A stretch of DNA of 64,000 bases, taken from Glandiceps talaboti. Taxonomy: Eukaryota > Hemichordata > Enteropneusta > Spengelidae. The notes below the pieces were generated by a model. That model did not search any database. It was not told the DNA's origin and saw only the letters and a program-made list of their open reading frames with translations. Shown piece after piece: positions 47,601 through 58,600 of this stretch. Every line of letters begins with the position of its first letter. Positions within the stretch are counted from its first letter, which is position 1. The position numbers and the translations under genes were made by a program. The stretch spans positions 3,178,501 through 3,242,500 of the forward strand of contig NC_135566.1 of the NCBI RefSeq assembly GCF_964340395.1. The letters are read 5' to 3'.

Positions 47601-50036
47601 GATTTCGCCTTTTTTGACCTTTGTGAAGAAATCGCACTTTTGGGCTGTATACTGCCATCTACAGGCGACCTTATGTTTATCTTCGTTTTGCTAGGCTTGG
47701 ATTCAGCTTGAGAGCCAATTATAAATGTTCAGGTAATAAAATTATCCTTTTTAATATTCATAATTTTAGACGATATTTGTGTGTGTGTGTGTGTGTACTC
47801 AACATCAAATAATATATCAAGATTCTCCCCTGTGCGATCGGATGTGAACGAAATTTGGAATTTATGATAAAAATGGATTTTCTGTTATTATTTCAAAGAT
47901 ATATTTTTCATAAATCATCGAAACTCTTCTAAATGTAATGTTTTACTATTAACAACTCATAAAATATGTTTTACTTGGGCCCTAAACACCTGTTGCCGTT
48001 GATAATACAAAGAAAGTGACATTTTTCAACTATTACGCAATAAGTCGTTTTTGCAGTCGAATGTACCCCAATTTCGCCTTTTTTGACCTTTGTGAAGAAA
48101 TCGCACTTTGGGGCTGTATACTGCCATCTACAGGCGACCTTATGTTTATCTTCGTTTTGCTAGGCTTGGATTCAGCTGCTAGAGCCAATTATAAATGTTC
48201 AGGCAATAAAATTATCCTTTTTAATATTCATAATTTTAGACGATATTTGTGTGTGTGTGTACTCAACATCAACTAATACATCAAGATTCTCCCCTGTGCG
48301 ATCGGATGTGAACGAAATTTGGAATTTATGATAAAAATGGATTTTCTGTTATTATTTCAAAGATATATTTTTCATAAATCATAGAAACTCTTCTAAATGT
48401 AATGTTTTACCATTAACAACTCATAAAATATGCTTTACTTGGGCCTTAAACACCTGTTGCCGTTGATAATACAAAGAAAGTGACATTTTTCAACTATTAC
48501 GCAATAAGTCGTTTTTGCAGTCGAATGTACCCCAATTTCGCCTTTTTTGACCTTTGTGAAGAAATCGCACTTTTGGGCTGTATACTGCCATCTACAGGCG
48601 ACCTTATGTTTATCTTCGTTTTGCTAGGCTTGGATTCAGCTTGAGAGCCAATTATAAATGTTCAGGTAATAAAATTATCCTTTTTAATATTCATAATTTT
48701 AGACGATATTTGTGTGTGTGTGTGTACTCAACATCAAATAATATATCAAGATTCTCCCCTGTGCGATCGGATGTGAACGAAATTTGGAATTTATGATAAA
48801 AATGGATTTTCTGTTATTATTTCAAAGATATATTTTTCATAAATCATCGAAACTCTTCTAAATGTAATGTTTTACTATTAACAACTCATAAAATATGTTT
48901 TACTTGGGCCCTAAACACCTGTTGCCGTTGATAATACAAAGAAAGTGACATTTTTCAACTATTACGCAATAAGTCGTTTCTGCAGTCGAATGTACCCCAA
49001 TTTCGCCTTTTTTGACCTTTGTGAAGAAATCGCACTTTTGGGCTGTATACTGCCATCTACAGGCGACCTTATGTTTATCTTCGTTTTGCTAGGCTTGGAT
49101 TCAGCTTGAGAGCCAATTATAAATGTTCAGGTAATAAAATTATCCTTTTTAATATTCATAATTTTAGACGATATTTGTGTGTGTGTGTACTTAACATCAA
49201 ATAATACATCAAGATTCCCCCCTGTGCGATCGGATGTGAACGAAATTTGGAATTTATGATAAAAATGGATTTTCTGTTATTATTTCAAAGATATATTTTT
49301 CATAAATCATAGAAACTCTTCTAAATGTAATGTTTTACCATTAACAACTCATAAAATATGCTTTACTTGGGCCCTAAACACCTGTTGCCAATGACAATAC
49401 AAAGAAAGTGACATTTTTCAACTATTACGCAATAAGTCGTTTTTGCAGTCGAAACGGTCGCAATTTCGCGTTATTTGACCTTTGTTAAGAAATGGGCCTT
49501 TTGGGCTGTATACTGCCATCTACAGGTGACCTTATGTTTATCTTCGTTTTGCTAGGCTTGGATTCAGTTTGAGAGCCAATTATAAATGTTCAGGCAATAA
49601 AATTATCCTTTTTAATATTCATAATTTTAGACGATATTTGTGTGTGTACTCAACATCAACTAATATATCAAGATTCTCCTATATGCAATCGGATGTGAAC
49701 GAAATTTGGAATTTATGATAAAAATGGATTTTCTGTTATTATTTCAAAGATATATTTTTCATAAATCATCGAAACTCTTCTAAATGTAATGTTTTACCAT
49801 TAACAACTCATAAAATATGCTTTACTTGGGCCCCAAACACCTGTTGTCATCGACAATACAAAGAAAGTGACATTTTTCAACTATTACGCAATAAGTCGTT
49901 TTTGCAGTCGAATGTACCCCAATTTCGCCTTTTTTGACCTTTGTGAAGAAATCGCACTTTTGGGCTGTATACTGCCATCTACAGGCGACCTTATATTTAT
50001 CTTCGTCTTTCAAAGTACTATGGGCAACGTTCTGAG
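44610..50036. repeat. Satellite array, about 12 units of 459-469 bp
   Basis: The landmark GTGACATTTTTCAACTATTA starts at 44760, 45220, 45688, 46149, 46617, 47078, 47547, 48016, 48480, 48945, 49408 and 49867. Units are mostly above 95 percent identical by eye; length varies chiefly in an internal (GT)n. Unit 1 has a degenerate left part (from about 44610) and unit 12 is cut at about 50033. Units 2-3/4-5 and 7-8/9-10 form dimers. Each unit has an open frame of up to 86 codons, but start context and length vary between copies and no domain is recognisable. Non-coding satellite is the best reading. Confidence 0.95.
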
Positions 50037-51767
50037 CCAATAATTTAATTATTGCTGGGGGGGGGGGGGGGGGAGGAAGGGTGTCTCCGAGGCCAATCGC
50101 ATTCTATGTTTACACTCTAGTCATCCACTATATGCACTATCTACTTGTTTTGCACTAACAAAATTGCTTATAGCCTATAAACAGATTGAATACATTGAGA
50201 GACACCACATACTGGGTTGAAATCAGTGAAATCATTTTGGGTATTATGGGTTGTAAATGATGTCATACTCAAACACTTGTAATTGTCACACACAATACGC
50301 ACATAAAAAGACACAAACACATTTATTTTTCGCCACTCACCCAACAATATATTACCATCAACATAGAGGTATTGCCATTGGTCATATACAATATATTTAC
50401 AATTCAAATAATATTAGAGAAAAAATATTGAGCTATTAAACAGCTTTCTTTGCAATTCAAAATAAAAACACGATTATACATGAAAAAAAGTGTTCTGTTT
50501 TGTTTTTTTCTTGTACTGGATACATTGAGTTAGCAGAAATCTAGAATGACTTAATAAGGATAAAACATTGGTTTGGCAGGCCTAGACTAGGCACACACTA
50601 GTTAATAATGTGATGGTGTGTTTGAAAATCCTGTTTTCCAAGTACCTATACAATTAATAAAGAAGCTTGTATGAAAATCCTGATCTCCAAGTACCTATAT
50701 AATTAATAAAGATTATTTGAAAATCTTGATCTCCAAGTACCTATATGATTAATAAAAATTCTTTTTTTTACAGAACTGATGCAAATATCTGACTTATTTG
50801 CCTCTGTACCTCACATACAGCCATTTCATGAAAAAAACTTTTCAATAAAATCATTTGTACAGACTAGATGTTTAAAAAAAAAGAAAAGAAAATGTGATAG
50901 AAAAAAATTACCAACTCTCTCATCATCAAAAGAGATAAAACTTGGAAGCATTTGTTATTCAAAGTACCCATAGGACAGAATATACAGATTGTACACTGAC
51001 AGTGGTTGAAATGACACAAAAACAATATACAAGCGCGCTCTTATCACTTTCACACAGCCGTAAACATTCTTTGTATAAAAAATAATCTTTTTTTTTTAAA
51101 TGCAAATTTTACAGTGAAGGCAGTGTATTTTGCTTCACTACTATTCATGGGAAGGGAAACAAGAATAAACGCAAGGACATTTTGTATTTTGATATTAAGT
51201 ACTCATTTTTTTTCATAATTTTATATTCAGTGAAATGCATTAAGACTTCTGCAACTTCTTGTGGAACATAGGCAAGTAAAAAACTTTGGTATTTCAAGCA
51301 AAGTGCACCAACGCATTATTTTCCCCAAATGTTCTACAGTCTGAGCATTGTAGAAGTGAAGTGATATATCATAAGTACTAGTTTACCTCTGAACTGTGAC
51401 CTTTGGGACAAAAGAACTTTTCGATAATTTCTGAATGTGAATTCAGACAACAGAAAAATACACATCCTGGTACTTTACATCACATAATGGTATTTTATAT
51501 CTACTTAGCAGACAGAAAATGGTTGCTGATCCCCCCCCCCCCCCAATCTGAATACCAGGATGTGAAACCTTAGAGTTTATGATACGGTCACACAGTTGGA
51601 GAAAGTTCTCCTGTCGTCTACTGGAAAAGAGCCATTATTTTAATAATTTTACTGGCACATTAAATCATTAACCACAATGGCAAAAAGAAATTCTGATGTG
51701 TCCATGTGCTATGCCTCAAATCCATCAGAAGTAAATTCTGATAATGGAGGAAAGCAACGAACACAAA

Positions 51768-51893
51768 CAAATACACACACACACACACAGACACACACAC
51801 ACACATACATACACATACACACACACACAGACACACATACATACACATACACACACACATACATACATACACATACACACACACACATACAGT

Positions 51894-51924
<31 letters not shown>

Positions 51925-52067
51925 TACATACATACACATACACACACACATACAGTACATACATACATACATACATACATACATACATACATACATACAC
52001 ACACACATACAGTACATACATACATACATACATACACACACACATACATACACATACATACATACAT

Positions 52068-52100
<33 letters not shown>

Positions 52101-52137
52101 TACATACATACATACATACATACATACATACATACAC
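51768..52137. repeat. (CA)n/(CATA)n compound microsatellite
   Basis: About 370 bp of alternating ACAC and ACAT blocks with recurrent CATACAGTACATAC segments, so the array contains higher-order duplications. It generates long artefactual open frames on both strands (up to 164 codons). Confidence 0.95.
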
Positions 52138-53632
52138 TAATTTACATACCTAGTCAAGAGTTTTCAAATTCATACAAGTCTCTACACTTCTGCCTTAGAA
52201 ATAGTTACTATGGTAACTTGTCAATAAATACATTATGAATGGCACTGCTTCCTAGTAAATAAAAATATTCCAAATGTTCCATATCCTCATATAAAAAGCT
52301 CTACGACATTAACAGAGTCCACATTCAAATAAATTAAGAGTATTATAATACATTGAATGATGAGAATGGTCTTAAGTAGTTATATTTGCACTGACTATTT
52401 CTTTACTGATAGCTACTGACACAGCCCACTGCCACCACTAAACAGCCAAGGTTGACTTTTGACCTGTTAAATTTAACTCAGGGGTGAAAGGGGCACAATG
52501 TATCACTTTAGACTTTTGGTGTTTATTTTAACGGGCCACATTCCGTACCTTGATGTTTACTGCAGACTCATGAATAGGCACACAGTCTCTCACTGAGCAG
52601 TGTTTTCATCAATGCATATAAAATTAACCATTGATTCATTTATAATGATAATGAGCAGACTGTATTTAGACATAACACAACAGTGGTCTTGGTTGTAAGA
52701 TGTGGCTACTAGTGATGGCAGTAGCACCCCTAGCTTCATGATCAAGCATTCTGTAGTTACTTGCCTCACATGGCAGATATCCAGTGCAATTGAACACTTC
52801 GTCTAGCGGCTCAAAGTCTTTGCTTTGTACCTTGGTTTAGTTACATCTCTCTAATAAGTATGCATTATTTTGACTATCCGTCAAGGTCTGTTATACTGCT
52901 GTCTACATATGTACAGTTGATGTGCTTGGACATATCTCTACTCTGCGTAGGGTAGAAGCACGCAGTGTCACACGTGTCACACCACTTGGTTTCTTATGAA
53001 CAAATATCTACGCAAGTCGACTACGAAACTTTATAATTATACAGTAATGGAAACATCCTCTATAATATTTTACATATGATGTTTTGTAAGTACTTAGCTG
53101 GCAATGTCACAGAGATAGGCATGCCAACATTCAATTTTTTTTGTGGTGGCAAAAACATGGCAGTGGTGTAGTTCAAAGGTGAAACTGTCCTTTCCAGTGA
53201 ACAGCGCCCTCTAACAGTAGTCAGGGACATGATATTGATGAAGCATCTATTTTCCAAGGACTTCAAACAGATGCAAAAGATATTACCAATTTCAATCTTT
53301 TTATGAGTAATCTATTTTTGCAAATTTGTCATGACCATAATTCACCACTAAAGGGCAAAATTCATTGAAAAGGTACATTATGTTGGAAAGAGCAGAATTT
53401 GTGTATGAAACCTCTCAAGTTAAGTGAAATATTAACTCCTTCTTGTTGAAAATGTTTAGATTCATCTTGAGATTTTGCAGACAAGTAAATGGGATATCAG
53501 CAAAGAAGTGTCTCACCACCAGAAAACTTAAAACATGTTTTAGGCCGTGAAAAATACAAATGGTGGACAGAACAACCATAAATATACCATTTACGATTGC
53601 ATGAGTTTTACTGCCTTTTATGGGAGTGTGCA

Positions 53633-53634
<2 letters not shown>

Positions 53635-53672
<38 letters not shown>

Positions 53673-53762
53673 CGCGCGCGCGTGTGCACGTGCACATGAG
53701 TTATGTGTGTCTGTGTGAGTGAGTGAGTGCATGTGTGAGTGAGTGAGTGAGTGTGTGTGTTT
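53635..53762. repeat. GT-rich compound microsatellite
   Basis: (GT)n followed by GCGCGCG, GTGCACGTGCACATG and (GAGT)n. Purine-pyrimidine alternation over about 60 bp gives Z-DNA potential. The His/Thr open frame on the minus strand is an artefact. Confidence 0.9.
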
Positions 53763-54445
53763 GATCATGTGCATGTGTATGTGTTGTATTTTTCTGATTG
53801 CACCACATTCAAACATTGGTATGTACATGCTCAAACACTACAGTAACAGTCTTGGGTCTCTAAACACATTTTCTTTGTCAGACTGAGCTCATACTACCCA
53901 TTGTAAATATGACTATCCCGTTTTTACAAGCCTCAGGTCATTACCCTATAATAATATGCCAGCAAAGACATCTATGAAATGTTAATTACAATGTTGTTTT
54001 TACTTTAACTTCAACTTAATTGACTCAGATTTGTGATCAAAGTCATCACCAGGTAAAATGTGTACTTTGAGATTGGTATAGGGAATTCGTATTATAGTTC
54101 TTGTGGATATTGTGTGGCAACTGTGAAGCAATCGTATGCAGTATTCCCTTGTGCTGCAACTTTGCAGACGCATAAATGCAGTCAGTTTTGTAGCTACACA
54201 AATGTAGCCCGTTCTGCAGCAACCAAATGGCACCCCGTCACAGTGTACCTTACAGACCATGGCTGGATGTGCTGCAGCAATTGTGCAGCAATAGATCAGC
54301 ATGATATATCTACCCACAATTTGATGAAATCAAAACCCAAACAAAGAGATTTGATGAGGGCAAAATGACCTGGCATTGATTCTAAGCTGACATTTATATA
54401 GGAAAATGGCCTTGTGTCTGTCTACCACCCCCAGTTCATTAATTA

Positions 54446-55555
54446 TCATAAAACAGATTCAGCTGATCGCGATAGATGAAGTGGATGCGATGGGCTCCGT
54501 GCCAACCGTTTCTTAGGCAACCTGTCTAAGATCTTCATCAGTTCACTGAATGATGGCCGATTATCAGGCTGGTAACACCAACACATCATTAGAATATCCT
54601 GTAATGTAATCAAATCAATCAGTTTTTTTGGGATCATGAAATGTTTCAGCAAATAAACGATCTTTCCACTCAGATAAAAACTCCCGTGGTTGCCACCTGA
54701 CAATCAGTAGTGTCGTGATTTTTCATCATCCTGTCGTACAAGGTGCCATTTTTTTACTATTTCACCCAAATGAAGAACTGAATGGTCAGTCTGGTCATGA
54801 GAAACACAGAATTAAGTAAGGCTGCCTAAACAAATGATATGCTTAGCATAAAACATAAACACAATTAGCTATAATTATTATAATTCTTACATGTCAGGTA
54901 TTATAAGTAAACTAATGTTCAAGATTTGAATAGGCACAAAGGTCAAAATTTGTTTGTCTTCTGAACATGCCCAGTGGGGGGAACCCCCCCCCCCCCCCCC
55001 CCATACACATCCCTTCTGATTCTAAACACCAACACGCCCACACCTTCAAATCAATGAATAAATCCTTCAATATGCTATAGAGGGTTAGTCTAATTGATCA
55101 AGTGATAGGGGTGAACAGCTTGCTTGACTGAAGATTACAATTGACCAACCTTTACATCTCTTGATGCTTGCAGATGTCCTAAAGGCTGTTTGATACCCTT
55201 CCCCACCTTCCAGATAATGGATGCTGCTGGCTGATTACTAAAGGTCCATTCTCCAGCAAGAAGTTCATACCACACAGTTCTAAATAGAGGAGTGAGAAAA
55301 AAACATGACAGAAAATAGTAAGGAGTTCATAAGTATTATATATCTGATTTAAGTTATGACACTGGACAGATTCTCATGACAATATCAATCAATCAATACC
55401 ATTCAATCAATCAATACCAATCAATCAATCAATTAAATTATTTGTCAACAAACCAATCAATCAATCAACCTATTTATCAATCAAATTATTAATCACTCTA
55501 TCAATCAACCAATAAAAATATTTATCAATTATTTAATCTACTAATCTATTAATCT

Positions 55556-55612
<57 letters not shown>

Positions 55613-58600
55613 CCTCTTTATCAATCAAATTATTAATCACTCTGTCAATCAACCAATAAAATTATTTATCAATCTTTTAATCTACTAATCTATTAATCTA
55701 TCGATCAATCAATCAATCAATTAATCAATCAATCAATCACTTTAAGCACTTACCCAAATGCATACACATCCGATGCTTTCGAGAAAGGAAGTTCATTGTC
55801 AAGGCCTTTAGCTGTTATTTTGAGTGAGGTAATCAATTCTGGTGACAAGTAACACAGCCAGCCTTCAGGTATTCGTATAAAATTACCACGTCTACAAGGA
55901 ATGAGACAAATAATAGAATTATCATCAAGTATTTGTTATAACAAATATGAGAATATAAAACACACTGTCATGAGTTTCCAGCAGTTTACAATAATTTCAT
56001 TGTCAAAAGCACCTTGTTTCAAGGATATCGAGGAATGGTTTGAAATTTCAGGACAATCACTTTCTCAGCTATTGCACAAACCCTGAAAGTGTTACCGGAT
56101 TGTTATCAACCCAAGGTCTTGAAGTTGCAGTCTAGTCATTTTAGTCACATATACAATGTTTTTGTGTTGTGACTAAATGTTGCAATTTTTTTTGCCTTTT
56201 AATTTTCTAGTCATCTTCAAGGTTCAAGGTATGTATGTGTGTATAAAGTACTCACCTGTCTGTTTCACATAACTTTGTAACACTAAATAGTCCAAAATCT
56301 GTAATGACTGCTTTGTCTCTGTTTTCTAGAAAGATATTTTTGGATTTTAAGTCCTTATGTACAATGCCACGTGCATGGAGATATCCCATACCCTGTAAAG
56401 ACAACATCATCAATAAGTAAGTTACTCAAAGTTATAACATTACGAGGAGCTCTAATTGAGATTATCTGGTCTAGCTAAGCAAGAACAGATCATTACTTTC
56501 AAGGGGTTGAAAATTTCATTTTCAATCTCATCACCTTACATTATTATGTTCCTCCACATTAGCAATAGTCTGGTTATTACAAAGATAAAAGATTGCACAG
56601 TTTGGCCACTAGGAGTGCTGTTCAGAAATAGCTTTTGGACAGAAGTGAGGGCCATGTTAGTTGAGTATTAAAAGAAACCTAATTTCTAGTGTTTCATGGC
56701 AAGGCAAATATGATGGCATTCTCAACAAGTGAACACATTCTGCTAACTTTTTCTAGGTCCAGAATTTTAAGGAAATCAAGAAGTTTTAGCATAGACCCTC
56801 CACCCACAGGATATGCAACTGCGGCATTTCCTTTGAAGCGATGTGCGTTTGCATACATTATGTATGATTAATCCGATTACGTATAGCGGTAATGCAGACT
56901 TCCTGTCCGGGGTGTAAAAACCTCACAACACTGGTTGGTGGAGGGTCTATGGTTTTAGCCATTTTGTTGTCTGTTTTGTGTACTGCCATGTGAGTTTAGC
57001 ACTCATTTTCATGTTGGCGCCCTCTTGTGACACTTCTTTGAAAGATTACTGGATTGTGCATTTGTTACATTCATCAACATCTCTATTTACTTTTTAGTTG
57101 GGGGGGGGGGGGGGGAACCCAAAACAAACATACAAGTATAAAATAACTGAAATTAAATACCAAATTGACAGTGCTGATGTGCAGGAAAGAACACAAAGAT
57201 CACTTTTAAAAGATAATTTTATTTAACCAATTTGTAGACACTTTTTTACTTACCTGTGCAATTTGTGTTGCAATAAGTACACTCTTATGCAAACTAAACG
57301 TTTCCTTCCATACATGAATTTGATTGTATAAAGTACTGCCTTTACATAAACTAGAAACAAAAACAGAAAAGAAGAATGTCTGTAGCTGACATATTTATTA
57401 TGGCGTATAGAAATTTTTGCAGTATGACACTTTAGAATGTCTTGGACATACTTTAATTTGGTGGATGATTAGTGCAAGAGGAAATTAGACACTACTTGTA
57501 AATAACTAATTTATCGGAACATTTACTTACCTAGTTACAATTGCTAGATTCTTGGGGTTCATACAAGCCCCCATGAATAGTACAAGGTTTTCATGTCTGG
57601 TTTTCCTAAAAGTGGAGACCTGAAATACCAAACGTACACATATAACGTTACAATGATGGCTTTATAGTTTTATCATATAATTACATATGTACCAGTCATT
57701 ACTTACATCAATGTACATGCACACTAGTGGTATTTGCATTGCATTGCATTGCAATAATGTAAACACAGTACTGCATACATAATTTGCATACATACTGTAT
57801 GCAAATTATATGCAAATATATGCAAATAAGTATGGAGCTGTTCCCCTATAACATTCATTCGATATACTGTACATGTACAATGTGAAGCATTCACTGTAAT
57901 CACAGTATCGTTGATGCTATCAACATAAACCATGAACATGATGGAACTGCCAAAAATGAAGAAATAGCAAATGTAGAACATAAAACTCACCTCTTGTTTA
58001 AATGATAGTAATTGTAAATCATTATCAGTATCTACATTAAATAACTTAATAGCCACATCACCATGCCAGTACCCTCTGTAAAAAGATACAAATCCATTTA
58101 TTAGACATCACTATATACACATAATAGCACCCACAAGTGGCCAAATCTATATTAATCTTTTTTCTTTACCATAACTGGCCTACCTGGTATACTGAATTGT
58201 CAAACATTGGTTAAAGATATACAGAAATGGAAAAAATATTCCCAGTCAAGATCAAGTTCTGCAACAAGCAAACTTTCAAACTTTCTATCAGCTAATTGCT
58301 ACACAATGTGAAAACTGCACTAACTGTATTGGAGTATTGTTTTTTGTTCATATACCAATACCAATATATTAACTGGAAATCGTTAAAATATGGATAAATA
58401 CATAGGTTGAAATCATGATCACATTGGGGGACACTGATTTTAGTTTGCGGACCCCAAAAATTAATTTGATTGGAATTATTGGACCATATTTTGTGTACAG
58501 CTACATAAATACGTTTACCAACAGGTAATCTCATACTTTCCGTGTCTACGATATTATGTACAAGTCATATTTACAACTAACAGAATAGTTTGAAATAACA

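Larger units (their letters stand above)
50037..54445. other. Region 3' of KSR (intergenic or KSR 3' UTR)
   Basis: AT-rich DNA with no exon recognised. It holds poly(G) (50057-50074) and poly(C) (51531-51544) runs and large CA/CATA microsatellites. A triplicated motif with ATCTCCAAGTACCTATAT sits at about 50630-50760. The KSR transcript must end somewhere here, since its stop codon is at 54446-54448. No single minus-strand AATAAA is clearly favoured (one candidate 52522-52527). Confidence 0.5.

Noticed and set aside
48016-48276. 86-codon open frame in a satellite unit as a gene
   Set aside because: Length and start differ among units, other units have stops or lack the ATG, and no domain or splice signals are seen. 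Best read as chance in a repeated unit.
44610-50036. CRISPR-like array
   Set aside because: The repeated unit is about 460 bp with no short repeat/unique spacer pattern, and the DNA is plainly eukaryotic.
54000-54368. Overlapping 102-105 codon open frames on both strands downstream of KSR
   Set aside because: Low-similarity, repeat-like sequence with recurring GCTGCAAC words. No domain, and it lies where a 3' UTR is expected.
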